Part shown: in pieces, positions 16,249-22,645 of the stretch
Numbering within the stretch: the first letter of the stretch is position 1
Layout: each line of letters opens with the position of its first letter
Assembly (NCBI GenBank): GCA_045589215.1
Contig: JAZNOQ010000076.1
Span: forward strand, 1 to 22,967
Direction of reading: 5' to 3'
Source of the DNA: JAZNOQ01 sp045589215
GTDB lineage: Bacteria; Bacillota; Clostridia; Oscillospirales; CAG-272
Length of the DNA: 22,967 nt
Made by a program: the position numbers and the translations under genes
The notes under the pieces: generated by a model
Databases searched by the model: none
What the model saw: the letters and a program-made list of their open reading frames with translations, nothing else
Told to the model about the DNA's origin: nothing

Positions 16249-16277
16249 AGTATAGCACCGTTTGGGGATTTTGTCAA
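16249..16277 (-). promoter_or_regulatory. Promoter of the MBL-GDPD / YitT operon
   Basis: On the minus strand, TTGACA (16277-16272), a 17-bp spacer and TATACT (16254-16249) with an extended -10 TGC. It is back to back with the nadE promoter; the two -35 boxes are 19 bp apart. Confidence 0.85.
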
Positions 16278-16296
16278 TAAAAGCGGGGGAATCTTA

Positions 16297-16325
16297 TTGA
16301 CAAAAAATCTTTCGGGGGGTATAAT
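16297..16325 (+). promoter_or_regulatory. Promoter of nadE
   Basis: TTGACA at 16297-16302, a 17-bp spacer and TATAAT at 16320-16325. The leader to the ATG is about 58 nt. I recognise no riboswitch in it. Confidence 0.85.
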
Positions 16326-16389
16326 ATAATAACAGATAGGACGCGGTCGGTTACCCGAACGAATACTTTTTTGAAATAAGGAGAACGGT

Positions 16390-17124
16390 ATGTTTCAGGC
16401 AGAGAAGATAAAAAATGAATGCGTCGCGTGGATCCGCGATTTCTTTGAAAAGAGCGGAAAGGGCTGTAACGCGGTCGTTGGAATCTCGGGTGGCAAGGAC
16501 AGTTCTGTGGTAGCCGCCTTGTGTGTTGAGGCACTCGGGCGCGACCGCGTGATCGGGGTACTTATGCCCTGCGGTGAGCAGCACGATATTGATGCCGCGC
16601 ATGCGCTCGTAGACCATCTCGGGATCAAGTCCTATGTGGTGAACATCAAGGATGCCGTAGAGGGTGTAAAAAAGAGTCTGCCTGCGGAGCTGGCGATTAG
16701 TGAGCAGAGTCTAAATAACCTTCCGCCGCGTATCCGTATGACGACGCTCTATGCCGTTTCGCAGAGCTGTAACGGCAGAGTTGCGAATACCTGCAACCTT
16801 TCGGAGGACTACGTCGGCTACTCGACGCGATACGGCGACTCGGTCGGGGATTTCAGCCCTCTTTCACGCCTTACGGTGCAGGAGGTGAAGGAGATCGGCC
16901 GTGTGCTTGGACTACCTGCATTCCTCGTAGATAAGGTTCCGATCGACGGGCTTTGCGGTAAGACCGACGAGGAAAATCTCGGATTTACCTATGCGGAGCT
17001 TGATCGCTATATCAGAACGGGTGAGATCGACGACCTTGAAAAGAAGGCTTTGATCGACTATAAGCACAAGGCAAACCTCTTTAAGCTTGAATTGATGCCG
17101 TGCTTTGAGCCGAAGCTTTCGTAA
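16390..17124 (+). CDS. nadE: NAD+ synthetase, ammonia-dependent type
   Basis: Amidates nicotinic acid adenine dinucleotide to NAD+ using ATP and ammonia. The 244-aa protein is an N-type ATP pyrophosphatase with the P-loop SGGKDSS (33-39) and the family signatures NTCNLSEDYVGYSTRYGDSVGDFSPLSRLT (split: NTCNLSEDYVGY then STRYGDSVGDFSPL) and KVPIDGLCGKTDEENLGF, where DGL..KTDEE contacts the NaAD substrate. No glutaminase (nitrilase) domain is attached, so it must use free ammonia or a separate amidotransferase. AAGGAG lies before the ATG. It is monocistronic and divergent from the MBL-GDPD operon. Confidence 0.94.
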   Translation: MFQAEKIKNECVAWIRDFFEKSGKGCNAVVGISGGKDSSVVAALCVEALGRDRVIGVLMPCGEQHDIDAAHALVDHLGIKSYVVNIKDAVEGVKKSLPAELAISEQSLNNLPPRIRMTTLYAVSQSCNGRVANTCNLSEDYVGYSTRYGDSVGDFSPLSRLTVQEVKEIGRVLGLPAFLVDKVPIDGLCGKTDEENLGFTYAELDRYIRTGEIDDLEKKALIDYKHKANLFKLELMPCFEPKLS

Positions 17125-17125
17125 T

Positions 17126-17312
17126 AAAAGGGGCTGATTCACTGAATAAATGAATCAGCCCTCGAACTTGTTTTGACGGCTGAACGCCGTCATTTTGTGC
17201 TTTGAAAGCCCAAAAACAACAAGTTTCGGTGCAAATTTCTTCGAAATTTATAAAAAATCGGCTTTGTTGCCGATTTTTTATGAGGCTGAGCCTAAATGAC
17301 TCAGCCTCTTTT
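17126..17312. repeat. Six-hairpin intergenic element with complementary ends
   Basis: The whole gap between convergent nadE and the MFS gene is built of stems. H1 is 17131-17141/17151-17161 (11 bp). H2 is 17174-17180/17186-17192 (7 bp, GACGGC). H3 is 17193-17215 (TTTTG.GCTT with AAGC.CAAAA). H4 is AAATTTC/GAAATTT at 17233-17249. H5 is a perfect 12 bp at 17251-17262/17269-17280. H6 is GAGGCTGAG/CTCAGCCTC at 17282-17308 followed by seven T. H2 and H3 are enclosed by CGAACTTGTT (17163-17172) and AACAAGTTTCG (17218-17228). The outer 16 bases 17126-17141 also pair with 17297-17312 (one G-U, one mismatch), like MITE terminal inverted repeats. H1 and H6 can serve as terminators for the two converging genes. 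The identity is unknown. Confidence 0.7.
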
Positions 17313-17315
17313 TTT
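17282..17315 (+). terminator. Terminator-like hairpin H6 at the element's right end
   Basis: A 9-bp GC-rich stem (17282-17290 with 17300-17308), a 9-nt loop and seven T. On the plus strand it would stop nadE readthrough. On the minus strand the MFS gene runs straight into the same hairpin and then H5, whose A6/T6 arms give a U tract in that direction. Confidence 0.75.
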
Positions 17316-18564
17316 ATGATTCGGCTTCTTTTCTTCGTTTTTTCGAAGAAAAATATTTTCTCATATACAGAACAACGAAAATGCCGAGAAGGGGGAAAAT
17401 TGCGGCGATCAGCATACCGATCTTGAGTCCGATCTCCTCGGGGGAGATCCCCGACGAAAGGCTCATTTCGCGCGCAAATTCGGTTACCGCGATCTTGTCG
17501 ACCACAATGCCGAGCAGCTGGGGGGCGACCGACGACCCGAGATCTCCGCCCGCCGCCATAAGTGCATATGCGGCAACCCCGAGGGAGGGGAGGTTTTCTT
17601 CCATCAGGATCAGCGTCCCCGGCCAGAGCATCGCCGAGAACATTCCGATGAGGATGCAGGCGAGGAAGGACAGTATGACGTTTTGGGAAAGTCCTGTGAT
17701 GATATAGCACGCCGCCGCGCCGATCATACTGACGAGCAGGGCTTTCGTGATGCTCGGTGTGAATTTCGCGTACAGCACGCGCGTCACAGCGAGGAGCAGG
17801 GCGAATACGGCGAGACCGAGAATATCACCGACCGACTTCGGAAGTCCGAGCGCCGTCTCCATAAAGCCCGAGATCCAATTTGTCATCGTGCTTTCCGCGG
17901 CGCCTCCGAGGAAAATGCAGACAACGCAGAGGAAAAGCCCGAAATGCCGCTTTTTCGCGGATCTTTTTTGCGGCGCTTCGGAAGACATATCGGGAATGGG
18001 AGATATGCTGAAGAGGACCGACGAAAGGATCGGAAGAAGCGCGAAAAAGAGCGCAAGGTACATCCATTGGTCGGTGCTGAAAATGAGAAAATAAAGCGAC
18101 GCGATCAGTACGGACGAGACGACCCCAAAGCCGTAGAGCGAATGAAGAAAGCTCATCTCTCTTTCGGGATTGTCCGAAGGAAGGGCGGCAATGACAGGGC
18201 TGACGAGTACCTCGGAAAGCCCTGCCGCGATCGAGAAGATCAGCGTACCCGCGACGAGACCGCCGTATGCGTACTTCGGAAGGAGATTTGGGATCAGGGC
18301 GTAGAGGACGAGCCCCGACGAGGTGATCAGCGGCATAATGCGCGAGACCGCGCGGACGTTAAAGTAACGCGAAAAGAAGGTAAAGATGAGGTCGACCGTA
18401 AGCTGTGTGCAGAAATTGATCAGCACGAGCGTTCCGAGCAGGGTATAGGAGATCCCATACATCTCGTGGAAGGTGTTGAACAGCATCGGCGGCAGCACGA
18501 ATGCGGACGCCATCGTAAGATAGGTGGAATAGCAGGCAAGCCGGGTTCTCTTGTAATTTGGCAT
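17314..18564 (-). CDS. Major facilitator superfamily permease
   Basis: A 416-aa integral membrane protein with about 12 hydrophobic helices and a central cytoplasmic loop near 200-215 (SSEAPQKRSAKKRH), the usual MFS layout. The C-terminus is strongly basic (SSKKRRKEAES). An SDNPEREMSFLHSLYGFGVV segment before TM5 resembles the MFS loop region of sugar/FucP-like and uncharacterised clostridial permeases. I cannot name the substrate. Start choice: the frame is open to 18618, but that lies upstream of the predicted transcription start and overlaps the -10. GGGAGAG upstream of the ATG at 18564 gives MPNYKRTR. It is monocistronic and divergent from the superoxide reductase operon. Confidence 0.8.
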   Translation of the reverse strand: MPNYKRTRLACYSTYLTMASAFVLPPMLFNTFHEMYGISYTLLGTLVLINFCTQLTVDLIFTFFSRYFNVRAVSRIMPLITSSGLVLYALIPNLLPKYAYGGLVAGTLIFSIAAGLSEVLVSPVIAALPSDNPEREMSFLHSLYGFGVVSSVLIASLYFLIFSTDQWMYLALFFALLPILSSVLFSISPIPDMSSEAPQKRSAKKRHFGLFLCVVCIFLGGAAESTMTNWISGFMETALGLPKSVGDILGLAVFALLLAVTRVLYAKFTPSITKALLVSMIGAAACYIITGLSQNVILSFLACILIGMFSAMLWPGTLILMEENLPSLGVAAYALMAAGGDLGSSVAPQLLGIVVDKIAVTEFAREMSLSSGISPEEIGLKIGMLIAAIFPLLGIFVVLYMRKYFSSKKRRKEAES

Positions 18565-18606
18565 GGTGAAGAATGCTCTCCCAAGGTCTATGTTTGATTT
18601 CGGTCT

Positions 18607-18635
18607 ATTATAGCACATATCAAGGGAAAAGGCAA
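18607..18635 (-). promoter_or_regulatory. Promoter of the MFS gene
   Basis: On the minus strand, TTGCCT (18635-18630), a 17-bp spacer and TATAAT (18612-18607) with an extended -10 TGC. Confidence 0.75.
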
Positions 18636-18699
18636 GGGCTTTTTCGGTGAGTGATTCGAGATTTTTAAAAGAGAAGCAAAGAAAAAATTCAAGATACTA

Positions 18700-18728
18700 T
18701 TGAACTCGGGGAAAAAGTGTGGTATAAT
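18700..18728 (+). promoter_or_regulatory. Promoter of the superoxide reductase operon
   Basis: TTGAAC at 18700-18705, a 17-bp spacer and TATAAT at 18723-18728 with an extended -10 TGG. I found no convincing PerR or Fur palindrome around it. Confidence 0.8.
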
Positions 18729-18760
18729 GGAGTAACCGAGATCTTATGGAGGAGCTTACT

Positions 18761-19387
18761 ATGAGTGATAACAATAAGTTTTATATTTGCGAGCACTGCG
18801 GCAATCTGATCGGTATGATCCACGATGCGGGTGTTCCTATGATGTGCTGTGGACAGAGGATGACGAAGCTTGAACCGGGAACGGTCGAGGCAAGTCAGGA
18901 AAAGCACGTTCCCGTTGTATCCGTAACGGGGAAGACCGTTCGGGTGACGGTCGGCTCTGTGCTGCATCCAATGACTCCCGAGCATAGCATTCTTTGGGTA
19001 TATCTGCAGACCGACAAGGGCGGTCAGAGAAAGTGCCTGGAAGTTGGAAAGGATCCCGTCGTCACCTTTGCGCTTGCCGATGAAACGCCTCTCAAGGTAT
19101 ATGCTTACTGCAATTTGCACGGGCTTTGGATGGCTGACGTCGAGGTCGAGGAAAAAACCTGCGATCTGAAGCCTCTCAATACGACCTCGTCTGAAAATTA
19201 CACGGTCTGCAACTGCAATAACGTTTCCTATTTCGATATTCTCGATGCGATCGAGCAGCACAGCGACGTCAAGGGTCTCCTTGAGGTGTTCGATGCCGTG
19301 AGGGACACGACGAAGTGCTCCACGGGATGCGGAGGATGCTACGATCGGGTGACGGCTATTATTTCGGAATATATGTCAAATAAATAA
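18761..19387 (+). CDS. Desulfoferrodoxin-type superoxide reductase with C-terminal BFD-like [2Fe-2S] domain
   Basis: Reduces superoxide to peroxide without making oxygen. Three parts are visible in 208 aa. Residues 1-36 form a desulforedoxin domain with four cysteine ligands (Cys10, 13, 29, 30). Residues 44-130 form the superoxide reductase domain with the Fe(His)4(Cys) site: EKHVP (Glu47, Lys48, His49), His69 and His75 in HPMTPEH, and Cys117 and His120 in CNLHGLW. Residues 148-205 carry CNC (150, 152) and KCSTGCGGC (186, 190, 193), the CxC...CxxC pattern of bacterioferritin-associated ferredoxin/NifU-like clusters. Ordinary desulfoferrodoxins end near residue 126-130, so the tail is an addition. 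The frame is open to an ATG at 18746, but GGAGGAG there is the ribosome site for the ATG at 18761. Confidence 0.9.
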   Translation: MSDNNKFYICEHCGNLIGMIHDAGVPMMCCGQRMTKLEPGTVEASQEKHVPVVSVTGKTVRVTVGSVLHPMTPEHSILWVYLQTDKGGQRKCLEVGKDPVVTFALADETPLKVYAYCNLHGLWMADVEVEEKTCDLKPLNTTSSENYTVCNCNNVSYFDILDAIEQHSDVKGLLEVFDAVRDTTKCSTGCGGCYDRVTAIISEYMSNK

Positions 19388-19406
19388 TCAAAACGGAGGG
19401 AAAGCT

Positions 19407-19919
19407 ATGAATGCAAAGGTACACGAGCTGCTGAACAGCCAGATCAACAAGGAATTTTATTCGGCATATCTCTATTTGGATTTTTCCAATTACTTCGAGG
19501 ACAAGGGGCTCGACGGATTTGCAAATTGGTACAAGATCCAGGCACAGGAGGAGCGAGACCACGCGATGCTGTTCTATCAGTATCTTCAGAATGAAAATCA
19601 GAAGGTCACGCTGGAGGCGATTGCAAAGCCCGATAAGGAGTTTTCGTGCCATATGGACGTCCTGAAAGCAGGACTTGAGCATGAGGAGTATGTTACGTCT
19701 CTGATCAATGACATTTATGCTGCGGCGTATGAGGTAAGAGATTTCCGTACGATGCAGTTCCTTGACTGGTTCGTGAAGGAGCAGGGCGAGGAGGAGACGA
19801 ACGCCAACGATCTGATCACGAAGATGGAGCTGTTCGGCTCTGATCCGAAGAGCCTTTATATGCTGAATCAGGAGCTTTCGGCAAGAGTATATACTGCACC
19901 GTCCCTGGTGCTTGGTTAA
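19407..19919 (+). CDS. ftnA: Non-haem ferritin
   Basis: A 170-aa four-helix ferritin that oxidises and stores iron in a 24-mer cytoplasmic shell. Ferroxidase ligands can be placed by motif: Glu16, Glu49 and His52 (QEERDH), Glu93-94 (EHEEYV), and Glu125-Gln126 to Glu129 (KEQGEEE). The start ATG follows GGAGGG. It lies 19 nt after the superoxide reductase gene and 24 nt before rubredoxin, so the three are one operon. Removing free iron while superoxide is reduced limits Fenton chemistry; that link is inference from context. Cys81 and the short C-terminal tail show nothing unusual. Confidence 0.95.
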   Translation: MNAKVHELLNSQINKEFYSAYLYLDFSNYFEDKGLDGFANWYKIQAQEERDHAMLFYQYLQNENQKVTLEAIAKPDKEFSCHMDVLKAGLEHEEYVTSLINDIYAAAYEVRDFRTMQFLDWFVKEQGEEETNANDLITKMELFGSDPKSLYMLNQELSARVYTAPSLVLG

Positions 19920-19943
19920 GAACCATAAGAAAGGAGAAACACG

Positions 19944-20105
19944 ATGAAAAAGTATGTATGTGATGCATGCGGATGGGAATATGACGAGGAGAAGGGCGAT
20001 CCCGAGAACGGAATTGCACCCGGTACCAAGTTCGAGGATCTTCCCGAGGATTTTGCGTGCCCGCTTTGCGGCGTTGGCAAGGATATGTTTTCGGAAGTAA
20101 ACTAA
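19944..20105 (+). CDS. Rubredoxin (53 aa)
   Basis: A small one-iron electron carrier. The protein reads MKKYVCDACGWEYDEEKGDP and continues to a second knuckle FACPLCGVGKDMF, so the four ligands are Cys6, Cys9, Cys39 and Cys42 (CxxCG...CPLCG), with the usual 53-aa length and conserved aromatic residues. AAGGAG precedes the ATG by 8 nt. Rubredoxin is a known electron donor to superoxide reductase, which fits its place as third gene of the operon. It is followed by a terminator. Confidence 0.97.
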   Translation: MKKYVCDACGWEYDEEKGDPENGIAPGTKFEDLPEDFACPLCGVGKDMFSEVN

Positions 20106-20125
20106 TCCTTGTGTGATCTATGAAG

Positions 20126-20165
20126 AGCCCGCCACGAGGCGAAGCCTCATGGTGGGCTTTATTAT
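20126..20165 (+). terminator. Terminator of the oxygen-defence operon
   Basis: A 15-nt stem (20126-20140 with 20144-20158, one mismatch and one G-U, GAA loop) is followed by a T-rich stretch that runs into TTTTTATTGTGTTTTT. Confidence 0.88.
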
Positions 20166-20198
20166 GTTTTTATTGTGTTTTTGAAAGGAGAGCCTTTG

Positions 20199-20648
20199 AT
20201 GAGCGGTATGATCAGAGAGATGAGGGAAAGGGACAGAGAATGCGTGCTTCGGATGATGCGCGTCTTTTACGCGTCGCCTGCGGTGCTCAGCAACGGGTCG
20301 GAGGAGATCTTTCGGAGCGATATAGATGCCTGCCTTTCGGACAGTCCCTATTTAGAGGGATACGTTGTGGAATACAAGGGAGAAGTACAGGGGTATGCGA
20401 TGGTTGCAAAAAGCTTTTCGACCGAGTTTGGAAAGCCCTGCATCTGGATCGAGGATCTGTACGTCAAGGGAGAATGTCGTGGGCTTGGGCTTGGCGGCTC
20501 GCTTCTCGACTACATAAAGGAAACGTACAAGGACTGTGTGCTTCGCCTTGAAGCGGAGGAAGAAAACGAGGGTGCGGTGAGCCTTTACCGAAGGAAAGGA
20601 TTTCAGGTTCTTCCGTATCTTGAAATGATAACGGGTGTAGGAAACTGA
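20199..20648 (+). CDS. GNAT family N-acetyltransferase
   Basis: An acetyl-CoA-dependent acyltransferase of 149 aa. The core fold is visible: MIREMRERDRECVLRMM at the N-terminus, the central strand CIWIEDLYVKGECRG, and the acetyl-CoA loop RGLGLGGSLLDYI (motif A, R-G-x-G-x-G). The tail GAVSLYRRKGFQVLPY matches motif B. The acceptor substrate is unknown. The frame is open to a GTG at 20175, but AAAGGAG lies inside that extension and points to the ATG at 20199. No clear promoter is visible between the preceding terminator and this gene. It ends 1 nt before the MATE gene. Confidence 0.85.
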   Translation: MSGMIREMRERDRECVLRMMRVFYASPAVLSNGSEEIFRSDIDACLSDSPYLEGYVVEYKGEVQGYAMVAKSFSTEFGKPCIWIEDLYVKGECRGLGLGGSLLDYIKETYKDCVLRLEAEEENEGAVSLYRRKGFQVLPYLEMITGVGN

Positions 20649-20649
20649 A

Positions 20650-22038
20650 ATGAAGATAAAAGCGGAAGAAATGTATGCCACGATGAACCCGTGGAGGTTG
20701 TTCTTTGTTGTGGCACTCCCGGGTATGATCAGTATGTTTGCGATGTCGATCTACAGCATCGTAGAGGGGATCTTCATTGGGCAGATCCTCGGGGAAGAGG
20801 CGTTCGCCGCGATCAACATCGCGATGCCGCTTGTTATGATCAATTTTTCTCTTGCAGACCTGATCGGCGTCGGCGCGTCCGTGCCGATCTCGATCGCGCT
20901 CGGCAGAGAGGATCACAAGACGGCGAATAACGTGTTCTCATGCTCTATTATTATGATATTTTTGGCATCGGTCCTGATGGGAAGCGTGATGTATTTCGCC
21001 GCAGAGCCCCTGTCACGTATGATGGGAGCTGACGATACGCTGCTCCAGACGGCGGTGAAATATCTTCGCACCTACGCGCTTTGCGGACCGCTTGCGACCG
21101 TCTTCTTTGCGATGGACAACTATCTCAGGATCAGCGGATTTGTAAAGACGAGCATGGTGATCAACATATTTATGAACCTTCTGACCATCGGGCTTCTTTC
21201 TGTATTCCTTCTCGTATTTGAAATGGACGTTGTCGGCTCTGCGATCGCGACCTCGATCGCGATGTGCACCTGCTCGCTCATTGCGATGGCTCCGTTTGTG
21301 ATGAATCGGGCTCTCCTCAAATTCGTGAAGCCGAAATTCAGCTTCTCGATGTTCAGGCAGATCGCCGCGTGCGGTTCACCTGTGTTTCTCAGTAACGTAT
21401 CGGGACGCATTACGTCCATTCTGATGAACATATCCTTGATGACACTTGGCGTAAGCACACTTGGAGAGGGCGGCGGAACGACGGCGGTCGCCGTCTATGC
21501 GGTCCTGATGTATGCGAGCGATCTCTGTTGGCCGCTTCTCTACGGAATTGCGGATTCACTTTCCCCGGCACTCGGCTATAATTGGGGCGCTGAGAATTAC
21601 GGACGGGTAAAGCGCATCGTAAAATGTGCCTACATCGGAACGGCGATCATCGGGCTTGTTTCAACCGCCTTTCTGTTTTTCTTCCCGGGAATGGTCGCTT
21701 CGTGGTTTGTAAAGGAAGCGGACGTGGGACTGCTTGCGATGTCCACGCACGCGATCAGGCTCTTCTGCTGTGCGTATCTCTTCCGATGGATGGCTGTTAC
21801 GACACAGAGCTTTTTCAGCGCGATCGAAAAGCCGCTTGCGGCTACGGTAATGGCGGTTGCCGTTGCATTCGTGTTTCCGACGGTCTTGCTCGGGGCATTC
21901 TGGGGCCTCGGTCTTGACGGGATCTGGCTGAATTTCGCTATGACGAATCTACTCGCCGTCCTTCTCGCAGTCTTTATGCTTCTCAGGCTGTCGCGGGAGA
22001 TCAAAAAGAGGGAAGAGGGCGTAGCGCAAAATAAATAA
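20650..22038 (+). CDS. MATE family multidrug/metabolite exporter
   Basis: A cation-coupled exporter of 462 aa with about 12 transmembrane helices in two similar halves. Family signs are the N-terminal LPGMISMFAMSIYSIVEGIF with IGQILGEEAFAAINIAMPL, the GVGASVPISIALGRE loop, and the repeat in the second half (GIADSLSPALGYNWGAENYGRVKRI). The ATG at 20650 is 1 nt after the GNAT stop and translation is probably coupled. A second candidate, ATG at 20671 (MYATMNPWRL), has AGCGGAAGAA before it and would remove seven residues. The substrate is unknown. A strong terminator follows. Confidence 0.92.
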   Translation: MKIKAEEMYATMNPWRLFFVVALPGMISMFAMSIYSIVEGIFIGQILGEEAFAAINIAMPLVMINFSLADLIGVGASVPISIALGREDHKTANNVFSCSIIMIFLASVLMGSVMYFAAEPLSRMMGADDTLLQTAVKYLRTYALCGPLATVFFAMDNYLRISGFVKTSMVINIFMNLLTIGLLSVFLLVFEMDVVGSAIATSIAMCTCSLIAMAPFVMNRALLKFVKPKFSFSMFRQIAACGSPVFLSNVSGRITSILMNISLMTLGVSTLGEGGGTTAVAVYAVLMYASDLCWPLLYGIADSLSPALGYNWGAENYGRVKRIVKCAYIGTAIIGLVSTAFLFFFPGMVASWFVKEADVGLLAMSTHAIRLFCCAYLFRWMAVTTQSFFSAIEKPLAATVMAVAVAFVFPTVLLGAFWGLGLDGIWLNFAMTNLLAVLLAVFMLLRLSREIKKREEGVAQNK

Positions 22039-22043
22039 CAGTG

Positions 22044-22086
22044 GGGCTGTCACATGTGTGACAGCCCGTTTTGCTTTTTTTCGTTT
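22044..22086 (+). terminator. Terminator after the MATE gene
   Basis: GGGCTGTCAC (22044-22053) pairs perfectly with GTGACAGCCC (22058-22067) around ATGT, followed by GTTTTGC and eight T. Confidence 0.93.
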
Positions 22087-22171
22087 TATAACATTTCTTT
22101 AACATTTCAAAAACAAAACGAAAAAAAAGGAAGGGTATCATATAGGCACAAAATCAAACAGAGGGGTTATA

Positions 22172-22540
22172 ATGATGAACAAGAACGATCAGCAGTTTAT
22201 GGCGCAGAGGATCCGCGCACAGTATATGGAGAAGCCGACCACCGAGCTTGACGCGCTCCGTGAGCTTGACGTCAAGGTAAAGCGTCCCGCAAACGTATTC
22301 GCCTATACCTTCGGAAGTGTTTCCGCCGTTGTTATGGGTGCGGGGATGAGCCTTGTGATGACCGATATCGGCGCAATGATCGGGATCGCGAGCGCGTTGG
22401 TTCCCGGAATCGCGATCGGTGCTCTCGGACTCGGCATGGCACTTCTCACCTATCCGATGTATAAGGGAATTCTGAATTCGCGCAAGAAGAAGTACGGCGC
22501 TGAAATTCTGAAGCTCAGCGAAAAGATCATGAATCAATAA
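22172..22540 (+). CDS. Small membrane protein of unknown function, two helices
   Basis: A 122-aa protein. Residues 1-40 are polar and charged (QQFMAQRIRAQYMEKPTTEL, then LDALRELDVKVKR). Two hydrophobic helices follow (about 43-66, FAYTFGSVSAVVMGAGMSLV, and about 71-95, IASALVPGIAIGALGLGMAL). A basic NSRKKK and a helical tail close it. I do not recognise a catalytic motif. From memory, similar clostridial proteins have been labelled dihydropteridine reductase, but no nucleotide-binding motif supports that here. Two ATGs (22172, 22175) fit AGAGGGG upstream. It precedes an ABC gene by about 105 nt with no strong promoter between them, so a shared transcript is likely. Confidence 0.75.
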   Translation: MMNKNDQQFMAQRIRAQYMEKPTTELDALRELDVKVKRPANVFAYTFGSVSAVVMGAGMSLVMTDIGAMIGIASALVPGIAIGALGLGMALLTYPMYKGILNSRKKKYGAEILKLSEKIMNQ

Positions 22541-22569
22541 ATATTTTGAAGCATAAAGGAGAAAACAAA

Positions 22570-22635
22570 ATGGCAAAGAATGGCACAAGCGGGGCGCAAA
22601 AGGCGGCTCGCTCGTGTTGCTTTTTGTTTGTATAA
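22570..22635 (+). CDS. Possible 21-aa leader peptide
   Basis: A tiny ORF beginning MAKNGTSG and ending CCFLFV, with an excellent ribosome site (AAAGGAG at 22555-22561, 8-nt spacing). Its TAA stop overlaps the AAGGAG of the next gene. The coding stretch contains a terminator-like hairpin. It could be a regulatory leader, a gene remnant, or chance; there is no homology evidence. Confidence 0.4.
   Translation: MAKNGTSGAQKAARSCCFLFV
22583..22630 (+). terminator. Terminator-like hairpin (candidate attenuator) before the last ABC gene
   Basis: CACAAGCGGG (about 22584-22593) can pair with CTCGCTCGTG (about 22607-22616) with one A-C mismatch and one G-U, followed by TTGCTTTTTGTTTG. It lies inside the 21-codon ORF, so ribosome position could affect folding. 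The stem is imperfect and the loop large. Confidence 0.4.
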
Positions 22636-22645
22636 GGAGAAAATA

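Noticed and set aside
16326..16389. NAD- or nicotinate-type riboswitch before nadE
   Set aside because: The leader is only about 58 nt and shows just a weak CGGT..CCCG pairing; no known consensus could be matched.
17683..18597. A 304-codon plus-strand frame opposite the MFS gene
   Set aside because: The product is extremely rich in R, E, D, K and G with no domain, while the opposite strand encodes a regular 12-helix permease with promoter and ribosome site.
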